A stretch of DNA of 48,258 nt from an uncultured Pseudomonadota bacterium (lineage in GTDB: Bacteria; Myxococcota_A; UBA796; GCA-2862545), in NCBI GenBank assembly GCA_903861005.1, contig CAIOSP010000081.1, forward strand, positions 1 through 48,258, read 5' to 3'. The position numbers and the translations under genes were made by a program. The notes beneath the pieces are model-generated. The model had not been told where the DNA came from. It made no database searches and was given only the letters and a program-made list of their open reading frames with translations. Numbering within the stretch: the stretch's first letter is position 1; each line of letters opens with the position of its first letter. Below are positions 24,376 to 33,762 of this stretch, one piece after another.

Positions 24376-25484
24376 TGGCGCGCGAGAGCGGTCTGAAGGC
24401 CCGCGCCGCGGCGCTGGCGCCCGAGCCGATGACGGTGCTCAAGCAGTCCGTGCTGCCGTTGGTGGCGGCGTTTGTGATCCCGCTGATCTTCCACTTTGGG
24501 ATCGGGCCGTCGGTCGGCGCGTACCCGTCTAAGGTGCTGCTCGACATCGGCATCAACGTGGTGCTCGCGGTGTCGCTGAACCTGGTGAACGGGTTCACCG
24601 GCCAGTTCTCGATCGGCCACGCCGGCTTCATGGCGGTCGGCGGCTACACGGCGGGTCTGGTCACCTACTACGGCGGCTACCGGATCTGGGGCGACTCGCT
24701 CCCGCACGGCGGCTTCCTGGGCGCCGGGGAGATGCTGTTCCTGGTCGCCACCATCGCGGCCGCGCTGTCCGCGGCGGCGTTCGGCTACCTCGTCGGACTG
24801 CCCTCGCTGCGCCTGCGCGGTGACTACCTGGCGCTGGTCACGCTGGGCTTTGGTGAGATCGTCCGCGTGATGATCCAGCAGACGTCCGACATCGCCACCG
24901 ACGCCACGGAGATCGCGGCCACGTCCTGGCCGTCGCTGCTCTGGAAGGTGGGCGGCGCGCTCGGCTTCACCGGCCTGCCCTTCTACACCAGCCTGTTCTG
25001 GGTGTGGCTGTGGGTGTCGCTGACCGTGCTCGTCGCGTCGCGCCTCAAGACCTCCACCCACGGGCGCGCGTTCCTCTCCATCCGTGAGGACGAGATCGCC
25101 GCCGAGGCGATGGGCATCCCCACCACCACCATCAAGGTGCGCGCCTTCGTGATGTCGGCGGCCTTCGCGGGCGTGGCGGGCTCGCTGTTCGCGCATGAGG
25201 TCGGCACCACGCTCAACCCCGGCGAGCTGGGCTTCCAGAAGTCGTTCGAGGTGGTGATCATGGTCGTGCTCGGCGGCATGGGATCGGTGTCGGGCTGCGT
25301 GCTCGCAGCGATCGTCGTCACGGTGCTGCCCGAGCTGCTCCGCTCGGTCGACGAGTACCGCATGGTCGCCTACGCGCTGACGCTGATCCTGATGATGATC
25401 CTGCGCCCCCAGGGCCTTTTTGGCCTGCGCGAGATCTGGGAGATCTGGCCGTTCAAGGCCCTGTTCCGGTCGGAGGCCAAGTGA
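24375..25484 (+). CDS. livM: Branched-chain amino acid ABC transporter permease LivM
   Basis: The 369-residue permease has the LivM signature GFTGQFSIGHAGFMAVGGY near residue 75 and the coupling element VVLGGMGSVSGCVLAA near 295-310. It pairs with LivH in the membrane. An N-terminal polar segment of about 20 residues precedes the first helix. The start overlaps the livH stop (TGATG) and the end overlaps livG by four bases. Confidence 0.95.
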   Translation: MARESGLKARAAALAPEPMTVLKQSVLPLVAAFVIPLIFHFGIGPSVGAYPSKVLLDIGINVVLAVSLNLVNGFTGQFSIGHAGFMAVGGYTAGLVTYYGGYRIWGDSLPHGGFLGAGEMLFLVATIAAALSAAAFGYLVGLPSLRLRGDYLALVTLGFGEIVRVMIQQTSDIATDATEIAATSWPSLLWKVGGALGFTGLPFYTSLFWVWLWVSLTVLVASRLKTSTHGRAFLSIREDEIAAEAMGIPTTTIKVRAFVMSAAFAGVAGSLFAHEVGTTLNPGELGFQKSFEVVIMVVLGGMGSVSGCVLAAIVVTVLPELLRSVDEYRMVAYALTLILMMILRPQGLFGLREIWEIWPFKALFRSEAK

Positions 25485-26263
25485 CGGGCATCCTTGAAGT
25501 GCAGGGCGTGTCGATCGCGTTCGGCGGCCTCAAGGCCGTGCAGGACTTCCGCTTGTCGCTGCGTGAGGGCGGGCTGCAGGGCCTGATCGGCCCCAACGGC
25601 GCGGGCAAGACCACGGTGTTCAACCTGCTCACCGGCGTGTACCGTCCCGACTCCGGCACGGTGAGCCTGGGCGGCCACAACCTGATCGGCCTCAAGCCGC
25701 ACCAGATCGCGCGGGCCGGCATGGCGCGCACCTTCCAGAACATCCGCTTGTTCGCGGACCTGACGGTGCTCGACAACATCCGCATCGCGTCCCACGCGCG
25801 CACCTGGACGTCCACGCTGGCGTCCGTGCTGCGCACGCCAGGCGCCATCGCGGCCGAGTCTGCGATCACGGAGCACGCCATGGAGCTGCTCGACGTGCTC
25901 GGCCTGGCCGACCGCGCGCAAGAGACCGCGCGCAACCTGCCCTACGGCGACCAGCGCCGCCTGGAGATCGCCCGCGCGCTGGCGCTCGACCCCGAGGTGT
26001 TGCTGCTCGACGAGCCCGCCGCCGGCATGAACCCGCAGGAGAAGATCGCCCTGCGCGGCCTGATCCGCACCGTGCGCGAGCGCTTCTCGCTGTCCGTCCT
26101 GCTCATCGAGCACGACATGGGGCTGGTGATGGACCTCTGCGAGCAGATCACCGTGCTCGACCACGGCACCGTCATCGCCGACGGCTCGCCGGAGTCCGTG
26201 CAGGGCAACCCGCGCGTGATCGAAGCGTACCTGGGCGCCCCGTCGGCGGAGGTGTCGGCATGA
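25481..26263 (+). CDS. livG: Branched-chain amino acid ABC transporter ATPase LivG
   Basis: The 260-residue ATPase has Walker A GPNGAGKTT (residues 38-46), the Q-loop in RTFQNIRLF, a divergent signature YGDQRRLEIARAL in place of the usual LSGGQ, as is common in LivG, Walker B VLLLDEPAAGMN and the switch His in IEHDM. It energises the LivHM permease. The GTG start overlaps the livM stop by four bases. Confidence 0.95.
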   Translation: MTGILEVQGVSIAFGGLKAVQDFRLSLREGGLQGLIGPNGAGKTTVFNLLTGVYRPDSGTVSLGGHNLIGLKPHQIARAGMARTFQNIRLFADLTVLDNIRIASHARTWTSTLASVLRTPGAIAAESAITEHAMELLDVLGLADRAQETARNLPYGDQRRLEIARALALDPEVLLLDEPAAGMNPQEKIALRGLIRTVRERFSLSVLLIEHDMGLVMDLCEQITVLDHGTVIADGSPESVQGNPRVIEAYLGAPSAEVSA

Positions 26264-26976
26264 GCACGATGCTCGAGATCTCCGGGCTGCACGTCAGCTA
26301 CGGCGCCATCCAGGCGCTGCACGGCGTGGACCTGAAGGTCGAAGAAGGCCAGATCGTCACGCTCATCGGGAGCAACGGCGCGGGCAAGTCCACCACGCTG
26401 CGCGCCGTGTCCGGCCTGCTCAAGCCGGTGTCGGGCACCATCACGTTCCACGGCCAGCGCATCGACGGCATGAAGGCCCACGACATCGTGCGGCTCGGCA
26501 TCAGCCAGGCGCCCGAGGGCCGCGGCGTGTTCGCCAACATGACGGTGGCGGAGAACCTGGACCTGGGCGCGTACGTGCGCGACGACAAGGCCGGGATCGC
26601 GTCGGACATGGAGCGCTCGCTCGACCTGTTCCCGCGCCTGCGCGAGCGCCTGCAGCAGAAGGCCGGCACGCTGTCGGGTGGCGAGCAGCAGATGCTGGCG
26701 ATCGGGCGCGCCCTGCTCGCGCGGCCCAAGCTGCTGCTCCTTGACGAGCCCTCGCTCGGCCTGGCGCCGCAGGTGGTCGCGACCATCTTCCAGATCCTGC
26801 GCGACATCAACAAGTCCGGCACCACCATCCTGCTCGTCGAGCAGAACGCGCACATGGCCCTTGAGGTGGCCCACCGCGGCTACGTGCTCGAGGTCGGCCG
26901 CGTCGTGCTGTCCGACGACGCCAAGGTGCTCGCGCAGTCGGATGAAGTGCGCAAGCACTACCTCGGCGTGGGGTAG
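26260..26976 (+). CDS. livF: Branched-chain amino acid ABC transporter ATPase LivF
   Basis: The 238-residue ATPase has Walker A GSNGAGKSTT, signature LSGGEQQMLAIGRAL and Walker B LLLLDEPSLGL. The switch residue is Gln in LLVEQN, as is usual in LivF, so the LivG/LivF heterodimer has the normal composition. It is the last transporter gene; its start overlaps livG by four bases (ATGA). Confidence 0.95.
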   Translation: MSTMLEISGLHVSYGAIQALHGVDLKVEEGQIVTLIGSNGAGKSTTLRAVSGLLKPVSGTITFHGQRIDGMKAHDIVRLGISQAPEGRGVFANMTVAENLDLGAYVRDDKAGIASDMERSLDLFPRLRERLQQKAGTLSGGEQQMLAIGRALLARPKLLLLDEPSLGLAPQVVATIFQILRDINKSGTTILLVEQNAHMALEVAHRGYVLEVGRVVLSDDAKVLAQSDEVRKHYLGVG

Positions 26977-27027
26977 CCGCGCGGCGCAGCGGTGGGCTAT
27001 CGGTCCTGCACTGAGGTCCATCCGGCC

Positions 27028-30000
27028 GTGCAGCTCCCCGCCCCGTTCGGAAAATACGAACTCCTCGAGCTGATCGGCACGGGCGGCATGGCGGACGTGT
27101 TCCTGGCGCGCACGTTCGGCGTGGCCGGATTCGAGAAGCGGCTCGTCATCAAGCGGATCAAGGAAGAGCACGCTGGCAACCCGCGCTTCGTGTCGCTGTT
27201 CATCCACGAAGCCAAGATCGGGGTGCACCTCAACCACCCGAACATCGTGGCGCTCTACGAGCTCGGGAAGGTCGGCGAGAGCTGGTACATCGCCATGGAG
27301 CACCTCCACGGGCGCGACCTGAACAAGGTCGCCCGCGCGCTCCGCACGTCGGACCGCCGCATGGATCCGAGCGACGCCGTCCGCATCATCGCTGAGATCT
27401 GCCGCGGCCTCGCGTTCGCGCACAGCGGCGGCGGCGAGGCCGGGGTGTCGCTGGTCCATCGCGACGTCAGCCCGCACAACATCTTCGTCACCTTCACCGG
27501 CGAGGTGAAGCTGGTGGACTTTGGCATCGCGCGCCTGCTGGGCGGCGGCGACGCGCGACAACAAGACGAGGTGCCCGATCCGGCCGTGGGCCCCGGCGGC
27601 GGCAAGTACGCCTACATGAGCCCCGAGCAAGCTGCCGGGCTTCCCGTGGGCCCCCGCTCCGACCTGTTCAGCGCGGCGGTGGTGCTCTGGGAGCTGCTGG
27701 TCGGGCAGAAGCTTCACGGCGGCGCTGAGCGCGAGGACAAGCTCCGTCGCGTGCGCGAGGCCGAGATCGCCGACCCGCGCACCCGCGGCGCGGACATCGA
27801 CGACGCGCTGTGGGCCACGCTGAAGAAGGCGCTCGCGCGCGACCCGGCCGACCGGCACGAGTCGGCCAGCATGTTCGAGGACGAGCTGCGCGCCTGGCTC
27901 TACGAGCGCCGCGCTCGCCCTGGCCGCACCGCGCTCGGCGCCCTCCTTCAGGAGCTGTTCCCCGACAGCTCGGACCACAACCCGGCCGCCGGCGACCTCA
28001 AGCGGCTCGTCGACGACATCCGTCGCATGGAGCACGAGCACGAGGCGACCGTCAGCACGTCCGGCGCGCAGGACGTGCCCAAGCCCGACGCCGCGGGTGG
28101 CCTTCAGGCCGCGGTCGACGAGCGCAAGCGCGTGGCGGTCCTCGCGCTCGACGTCGACGGGTTCACGGCGATCTCCGTGCAGGAGGAGCCGGAGGTGCTC
28201 TTCCGCCGCCACCTCCAGCTGCTCCGCTGGCTGCGCACGCTGCTCGATGAGCACGGCGGCACGATCCAGCACATCCACGACGACCACATCGTCGTGATCT
28301 TTGGCCTTCCGCGCACGCTCAGCGACGACCTGCACCGCGCGCTCGACGCCGCGTGGGCGCTGCAGAAGCGCCTGGGCGAGGTGCGCGAGCGCGGCCTCCC
28401 CATCTCCATCGCCGTCGGCGTGCACATCGGCGACGTCACGGTCGCGCACGCGGGAACGCGCACGCGCCTCACCGCGCGCGGCGACACCACCCGCCTCGCG
28501 CGCCGCCTGTCCGACCATGCCGACCACGGGATGGTGCTGGTCTCCGAGGCGGTCTACCAAGCCGTCGAGGGCGCGTTTGGCTTTCAGCGCGGCCCGTGGA
28601 TGGCCAGCCGCGGCGGCCGCGCGCCGGTCGCCAGCTGGGTGCTCGGCGGACGACGCGCCGGAGCCCGCGCCGCGCGCACCGGCCCGTGGCTGCGCCGTGG
28701 CGACGAGCTGGAGACGGTCCGCTCAGCGCTCGGCAAGGTGGCCAGCGGGCAAGGCGCCGCCGTGCTGATCGTCGGCAAGGGAGGCAGCGGCAAGAGCCGC
28801 CTGGTCCAGGAGCTGACCGAGCTCGCGATCCGTAGGCACATCCCGGTCTACCACGGCGCCTGCGTGTCCTACGGCAGCCCACACTCCGCCCCGCGTGCCG
28901 TGCTCCTGGGCACGCTCGGCCTGCCTGCCAGCGCGTCCGAGGCCGAGGTGCGCGCGCACGCCGGTCGCTTCCGACAGCTGGGCCTGAGCCCGCTGGATCT
29001 GGACTCCGTCGAGGCGCTGCTGGGCCTCCGACCGCCGCCTGAGGAGCGCCTGGAGCCGTGGACCGTGACACGACGTGCGCTGCGCGCGCTCTCGGCCGAG
29101 GGCCCGCTGGTCGCCGTGTTCGAGGACGTCCATCACCTGCCGCCGCGCGAGCTCGCCGCGTTTGGCGCGATGATCGAGCGCTTGGCTGGCACACCCATCC
29201 TCGTCCTGGCCACCTGCGCGGGTGAGGTCCCGGCCGCCATCCAGCGCGCCTCCGTGGTGCACCTGGGCGCGCTGGGCAAGACGGTCGAAGCCAAGATGGT
29301 CGCGGGCCTGGTCGGCGCCGAGGGCTGCACGTCGCAGCTGCTGGAGCTGGTCGAGCGCACCTGCGAGGGCAACCCGCTCTACGTCGAGGAGATGGCCAAG
29401 TTCCTGGTGGAACGCGGCGATCTGACCGTGTCGAACGGGATGGCGAGCCTGCGCGAAGGCGCCGACGCTGCCCTGCCCGGCACGCTGGCGGGCTTGCTCG
29501 CGGCGCGCGTGGACGCGCTCGATCCGGCGGCCAAGGGCGCGCTGCAGATCGCCGCGGTGATCGGCGCTGACTTCGTGGCCGCGCTGGTCGGCGAGGTGAT
29601 CGGCGTCGACGAGCCCATGCCGATCGTCGACGTGCTCGTCACCCACGGCCTGATCCACCCGACCGACGCGCCCGACACCTTCGCCTTCTCCTCGCAGCTG
29701 GTCCGACAGGCCGTCCTGCGCGGCATCCTCGGCATCCAGCGCGGCGAGTACCACCGCCTGATCGCCGACGCGCTGGAGCGTCGACGCGTCGCGGGCGTCG
29801 ACGTGCCACCCGACGTGCTCGCCGCCCACTGCGGGTTCGGCGGCCGCTGGATCGACGCGGCCCGCTGGTCCCACACCGCTGGGCGCGCGCACGAAGGCAG
29901 CGGCGCGCTCGAGTCCGCCCGCGAGGCCTACCGCCGCGGCCTGCGCTGGCTGGGCGAGGTCGAGGAGACGCCCGACACCTACGACGCGCGGGTGCAGGGC

Positions 30001-31023
30001 GAGTCCACGCTCCGCCTGCGCCTGGGCGTGGTCAGCCTGCTCCTGGGCGACAACGCCGCGGGCTTGTCTGCGCTGAGGGTCGCGCTCGACATCGCCGAGG
30101 AGGCAGGCCTGGGCTGGATCGAGGTGCAAGCGCACCTGGAGCTGGGCCGTCACCATCTGGACGAGCGCGAGGTCGTCCGCGCCCGCGCTCACCTGGCGCA
30201 GGCCCACGCCTTGGCCCGCCAGGAGCGTGAGCCCGCCGTCGAGGTCGAGGTGCTGGAAGCCCGGGCCCGACTCGCCCACCTGGACGGCGCCACCGCCGAG
30301 GCCGAGTCGTTGTGGCGCGACGCGCTCGCCCGCGGCGCGGCTGACCCGAGCCTGCGCGCGCGGTGCTTGGCAGGCCTGGCCCACGCGCGCCTGCAGACCG
30401 GCGACCTGGAGGCCCCCCGCCCCTGGCTGGACGAGGCGCTGGAGGCCGCGCGCCAAGCGGGCGACAGCATCCTCGAGGGCCGCGTGCTCAACAACCTCGG
30501 CCTGCTCCACGCCCTGCGCGACGAGCCCGAGGAGGCCGCGCGCCTGTTCCGCCGCTCGCTCGAGGCCCGCGAGCGCGTCGGCTACGCGCACGGCGTGGTC
30601 GTGAACCACTACAACCTCGGCACAGTCTACTTCCAGACCGGGGACCTGGCGCGCGCCTACGTCAGCTTCCAGCGCGGCCGTGAGGTGGCTGAGGAGCTCG
30701 GCTGGCCCCGCGGAGTGGCCCTCAACGAGGTCTACCTGGCCTACATCGACGGCACCCGCGGCGGCGCGGACGGCCTGGAGCGTGTGCAGGCCGCGTCCTC
30801 GATCGCGCGCAAGCACGGCGACGTGGAGACGGCGCTCAACGGCGGCTGGCTCGCTGGACGCCTGCTGATGGCGATGGGCCGCGATCCGGACGCCCGCGAG
30901 GAGCTCGAAGCCGCCCGCGACGAGGCCGCCGTCCGCGGCATGATCGTCATGGTCCGCCGCATCGAGCGCACCCTGGAGAGCTTCAGCGTGCGACCGGAGG
31001 GAGACGCTTCGCAAGCTCCCTGA
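27028..31023 (+). CDS. Ser/Thr kinase - class III cyclase-like - AAA ATPase - TPR signalling protein
   Basis: The 1331-residue protein (GTG start at 27028; another GTG at 26992 is possible) contains a complete protein kinase domain (about 8-290: GTGGMADVF, Lys42, HRDVSPHN with Asp146, DFG at 164-166, SPEQ), a class III nucleotide cyclase-like domain (about 365-515), a large ATPase with P-loop GKGGSGKS (583-590), and then TPR-like repeats over the last 400 residues. In the cyclase domain both metal-binding Asp positions are present (about 375 and 419), but the transition-state Asn of the GDTxNLAxRL motif is replaced: GDTTRLARRL puts Arg at 489. Cyclase activity is therefore doubtful. It starts about 50 bp after livF, so it may be co-transcribed with the transporter. 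Confidence 0.92.
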   Translation: MQLPAPFGKYELLELIGTGGMADVFLARTFGVAGFEKRLVIKRIKEEHAGNPRFVSLFIHEAKIGVHLNHPNIVALYELGKVGESWYIAMEHLHGRDLNKVARALRTSDRRMDPSDAVRIIAEICRGLAFAHSGGGEAGVSLVHRDVSPHNIFVTFTGEVKLVDFGIARLLGGGDARQQDEVPDPAVGPGGGKYAYMSPEQAAGLPVGPRSDLFSAAVVLWELLVGQKLHGGAEREDKLRRVREAEIADPRTRGADIDDALWATLKKALARDPADRHESASMFEDELRAWLYERRARPGRTALGALLQELFPDSSDHNPAAGDLKRLVDDIRRMEHEHEATVSTSGAQDVPKPDAAGGLQAAVDERKRVAVLALDVDGFTAISVQEEPEVLFRRHLQLLRWLRTLLDEHGGTIQHIHDDHIVVIFGLPRTLSDDLHRALDAAWALQKRLGEVRERGLPISIAVGVHIGDVTVAHAGTRTRLTARGDTTRLARRLSDHADHGMVLVSEAVYQAVEGAFGFQRGPWMASRGGRAPVASWVLGGRRAGARAARTGPWLRRGDELETVRSALGKVASGQGAAVLIVGKGGSGKSRLVQELTELAIRRHIPVYHGACVSYGSPHSAPRAVLLGTLGLPASASEAEVRAHAGRFRQLGLSPLDLDSVEALLGLRPPPEERLEPWTVTRRALRALSAEGPLVAVFEDVHHLPPRELAAFGAMIERLAGTPILVLATCAGEVPAAIQRASVVHLGALGKTVEAKMVAGLVGAEGCTSQLLELVERTCEGNPLYVEEMAKFLVERGDLTVSNGMASLREGADAALPGTLAGLLAARVDALDPAAKGALQIAAVIGADFVAALVGEVIGVDEPMPIVDVLVTHGLIHPTDAPDTFAFSSQLVRQAVLRGILGIQRGEYHRLIADALERRRVAGVDVPPDVLAAHCGFGGRWIDAARWSHTAGRAHEGSGALESAREAYRRGLRWLGEVEETPDTYDARVQGESTLRLRLGVVSLLLGDNAAGLSALRVALDIAEEAGLGWIEVQAHLELGRHHLDEREVVRARAHLAQAHALARQEREPAVEVEVLEARARLAHLDGATAEAESLWRDALARGAADPSLRARCLAGLAHARLQTGDLEAPRPWLDEALEAARQAGDSILEGRVLNNLGLLHALRDEPEEAARLFRRSLEARERVGYAHGVVVNHYNLGTVYFQTGDLARAYVSFQRGREVAEELGWPRGVALNEVYLAYIDGTRGGADGLERVQAASSIARKHGDVETALNGGWLAGRLLMAMGRDPDAREELEAARDEAAVRGMIVMVRRIERTLESFSVRPEGDASQAP

Positions 31024-31702
31024 CCAGCTCGCGGGTGCGCTCGTCCAGGTCCTCGGGGACGACGATGCGCACCGCGACGGTCCAGTCCGCGCGGCGACCG
31101 CCCCGGTCCTCCTCGCCGCGGCTTGGCGCCGTCACCTGCGCCCCCGACGAGCTGCCGGGGGGCAGCACCACCCGCGTCGGCCCCGCCGGCGTGTCCAGGT
31201 CGATCCACGCGCCGAGCATGGCCTCGGCCACGCTGACGTCGATCACCGCGTCCACCTTGGCGGCGGGTGAAGGCGCGGCTCTGGGTGGCTCGGCGCGCGC
31301 GGGCTCGGGCGCGTCGGCGAACGGGTCGGTCGGATCCCAGGTGGGCGCCGGTCGCGGCGTGGCGGTCGCGCCGGCGAACATCGACTCAAAGGGATCACCC
31401 TTCTCGGGACCGTCCCCGCGGGCGGCCCGCCGCATCATCGCGTTGAAGAAGGCCTCGCGGTCCTCACGCCGCCGGGACGGCTTCACCGGCTCGCGGACGG
31501 CGTGGAGCTCAGCCCTACGCACCGGATCCGACAAGATCTCCCAAGCCTCCCGGGCCTCGCGAAAGCGCGCGGCGGCCACCGGGTCGTCCCCGGCCACGTC
31601 GGGGTGGCTGGTGCGGGCGATCGCCCGGAACGCGCGACGCAGGCCGTCGGTGTCCGTGTCTGGAGGGACGCCGAGGATTTCGTAGGGGCTGCGGTCGCTC
31701 AT
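30983..31702 (-). CDS. J-domain protein, CbpA-like without zinc finger
   Basis: The 239-residue protein has an N-terminal J domain (residues 5-70) with the HPD motif at 33-35, needed to stimulate the ATPase of an Hsp70 partner. A linker rich in Pro and Ala follows (about 95-150). The C-terminal region (about 153-235) resembles a DnaJ substrate-binding domain, with VSVAEAMLGAWIDLDTPAG and a RIVVPEDLDERTRELVREL ending. The Gly/Phe and Cys-rich zinc regions of DnaJ are missing, as in CbpA-type proteins. The 3' end overlaps the convergent kinase gene by 41 bp. It is divergent from clpX, another protein-quality-control gene. Confidence 0.85.
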   Translation of the reverse strand: MSDRSPYEILGVPPDTDTDGLRRAFRAIARTSHPDVAGDDPVAAARFREAREAWEILSDPVRRAELHAVREPVKPSRRREDREAFFNAMMRRAARGDGPEKGDPFESMFAGATATPRPAPTWDPTDPFADAPEPARAEPPRAAPSPAAKVDAVIDVSVAEAMLGAWIDLDTPAGPTRVVLPPGSSSGAQVTAPSRGEEDRGGRRADWTVAVRIVVPEDLDERTRELVRELAKRLPPVAR

Positions 31703-31779
31703 GCGCGGGCTCCGTTGCCGTCTGGGGGTAGCAGGTCTATAGGGAGGAAAGGACCGGCTGCTCGGCCGCGAGAGGATTC

Positions 31780-33051
31780 ATGGGCAAGTACAGCAACCCG
31801 AGTGCGCTGACATGCTCGTTCTGCCACAAGTCGCAGCGCGAGGTGGACAAGATCATCGCCGGGCCGAACGTGTACATCTGCTCCGAATGCATCAAGCTGT
31901 GCATGGACATCATCAAGGAGAACGCGTCGTCCAAGCCCGTCGCGTGGTCCGGTGAAGGCGTCCCCTCGCCCGCCGAGATCAAGGCCTTCATGGACCAGTA
32001 CATCATCGGCCAGCACCTGGCCAAGCGCCGGATCGCCGTCGCGGTGTACAACCACTACAAGCGCCTGGAAGCCAACGCGAACGCCGCAGAGGGCGACGTC
32101 GAGGTCCAGAAGAGCAACGTTCTGCTCATCGGCCCCACCGGCACCGGCAAGACGCTCGTCGCGCAGACCCTGGCTCGCTTCCTCGACGTCCCGTTCGTGA
32201 TCGCCGACGCGACCACGCTGACGGAGGCCGGCTACGTCGGCGAAGACGTCGAGAACATGATCCACAACCTGTACCAGGCGGCCAACCAGTCGGTCGAGCG
32301 CACCATCCGCGGCATCGTGTACGTGGACGAGGTCGACAAGCTGGCCCGCAAGGCGTTCACGTCGTCGGTGTCGCGCGACGTGTCCGGTGAAGGCGTGCAG
32401 CAGGCGCTGCTCAAGCTGCTCGAAGGCACCGTCGCCAACATCCAGATCAAGGGCAAGCAGCGCATGCCCAACCAGGACGCCGTGCAGATCGACACGACGA
32501 ACATCCTGTTCATCTGTGGCGGCAGCTTCGAAGGCCTGGGCAAGATCATCGAGCAGCGCACGGGCAAGCGCACCGTCGGCTTCCTCCGCTCCGACGCGGA
32601 GGAGGAGGTCACGGCCACGCCGCCCAAGGAAGACCGCACCCAGCTCAAGAAGGTCATCGCCGACGATCTGGTCCGCTTCGGACTGATCCCCGAGTTCATC
32701 GGCCGCCTGCCGGTGGTCGCCGTGATGGACCCGCTCGGCGTGGACGACATGGTCCACGTCATGACTGAGCCCAAGAACGCCCTGGTCAAGCAGTACCAGA
32801 AGCTCTTGAAGTTCGAGGGTGTCGACCTCCGCTTCACCGAGGGCGCCCTGACCGCCATCGCGGAGCGCGCCGTGGGCCGTCGATCTGGCGCGCGCGGCCT
32901 GCGCGCGGTCATGGAGTCGGTGATGCTCGACATCATGTTCGAAATCCCGTCGCAGGACGGCGTGCGCGAGCTGACCATCACCGAAGACGTGGTGCGCTCC
33001 GGCGGCGCCCCCACCATCCGCCGGCTGCCCGAGGTCGGGGAGCAGGGTTGA
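31780..33051 (+). CDS. clpX: ATP-dependent Clp protease ATP-binding subunit ClpX
   Basis: The 423-residue AAA+ unfoldase has the N-terminal zinc-binding domain (Cys12, 15, 34 and 37), Walker A GPTGTGKT (118-125), the pore loop GYVGED (151-156), Walker B VYVDEVDK and the sensor region [13 protein letters not shown]. The tripeptide loop that docks on ClpP reads VGF at 266-268, where IGF is usual, so interaction with ClpP should be kept. clpP and tig, often found just upstream, are absent here: the upstream gene is the divergent J-domain protein. It would unfold tagged substrates for ClpP degradation. Confidence 0.97.
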   Translation: MGKYSNPSALTCSFCHKSQREVDKIIAGPNVYICSECIKLCMDIIKENASSKPVAWSGEGVPSPAEIKAFMDQYIIGQHLAKRRIAVAVYNHYKRLEANANAAEGDVEVQKSNVLLIGPTGTGKTLVAQTLARFLDVPFVIADATTLTEAGYVGEDVENMIHNLYQAANQSVERTIRGIVYVDEVDKLARKAFTSSVSRDVSGEGVQQALLKLLEGTVANIQIKGKQRMPNQDAVQIDTTNILFICGGSFEGLGKIIEQRTGKRTVGFLRSDAEEEVTATPPKEDRTQLKKVIADDLVRFGLIPEFIGRLPVVAVMDPLGVDDMVHVMTEPKNALVKQYQKLLKFEGVDLRFTEGALTAIAERAVGRRSGARGLRAVMESVMLDIMFEIPSQDGVRELTITEDVVRSGGAPTIRRLPEVGEQG

Positions 33052-33085
33052 TCGCGGCCTTGAACCAGCGCGGGGGGCGTCACGC

Positions 33086-33619
33086 ATGAAGCCTGCGCTG
33101 CTCATCGCCTCGCCGCAGATGCGGGACCCGTTCTTCGAGCGCGCGGTCGTGCTGGTGTGGCACCATGACGAGGACGGCGCGATCGGCGTGGTGATCAACC
33201 GCCCGCTGGAGCACACGCTCGCCATCGTGGTCGACCTGCCCGGCGACATCGACATGACCCCCTACACCACGACCCACGTGGTCTCCGGCGGGCCGGTCGA
33301 GACCGGCAGCGGCACCGTTGTCACCTCCGACGCCGTGCCGGAGGACCTGGGCTGGAACATGGAGGGCCTGGCCGTGAGCCGCTCCATGGACGTGCTGGTG
33401 GCGCTGCTGACCGCCGGCCGTCCTGTGCTGCTCTGCCTGGGCTACGCAGGCTGGGGCCCTGGCCAACTGGACGCGGAGATCCAGTCCGGCGGCTGGCTCT
33501 GGACCGACCCCGACCCCAAGCTGGTGTTCGGCGTGCAGGCCGAGGAGCGCTACGACCTAGCGCTCGCGTCGCTCGGGCTGCGTGCCGACCGGGTGTGGAT
33601 GGTCCCGGTCGACGAGTGA
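33086..33619 (+). CDS. algH: YqgE/AlgH family protein
   Basis: The 177-residue protein matches the UPF0301 (YqgE/AlgH) family, with LLIASPQMRDPFFERAVVLV at the N-terminus, the GAIGVVINRPL motif and the SGGPVETG element. The biochemical role is not established; in Pseudomonas AlgH was linked to alginate production. It lies 34 bp after clpX and may share its transcript. The next gene, rplC, is separated by about 140 bp. Confidence 0.92.
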   Translation: MKPALLIASPQMRDPFFERAVVLVWHHDEDGAIGVVINRPLEHTLAIVVDLPGDIDMTPYTTTHVVSGGPVETGSGTVVTSDAVPEDLGWNMEGLAVSRSMDVLVALLTAGRPVLLCLGYAGWGPGQLDAEIQSGGWLWTDPDPKLVFGVQAEERYDLALASLGLRADRVWMVPVDE

Positions 33620-33762
33620 GCGCAGGCAGGCCGCCGCGATCAGTGGCGGCGATCCGCGTGATCCGTTAAACGGGCCCGGCTCGGCACATCCTCGTGGCGG
33701 GCTTCGTAACTTTTACCGTACGCCGCCTGCCCATCCAACAGGCGTCCAATGCGGAGGATCTC

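Noticed and set aside
25942-28560. 872-codon frame on the minus strand across livG, livF and the kinase gene
   Set aside because: It lies opposite genes with clear family motifs on the plus strand, and its translation is rich in Arg, His, Val and Ala without domains. It is a shadow caused by high GC at third codon positions.
28723-31014. 763-codon frame on the minus strand opposite the kinase TPR region
   Set aside because: No recognisable domain; explained as the antisense shadow of a GC-rich repeat-containing gene.
27028-31023. Reading this as an active adenylate cyclase
   Set aside because: The essential transition-state Asn position is Arg, so cyclase activity was not assigned.
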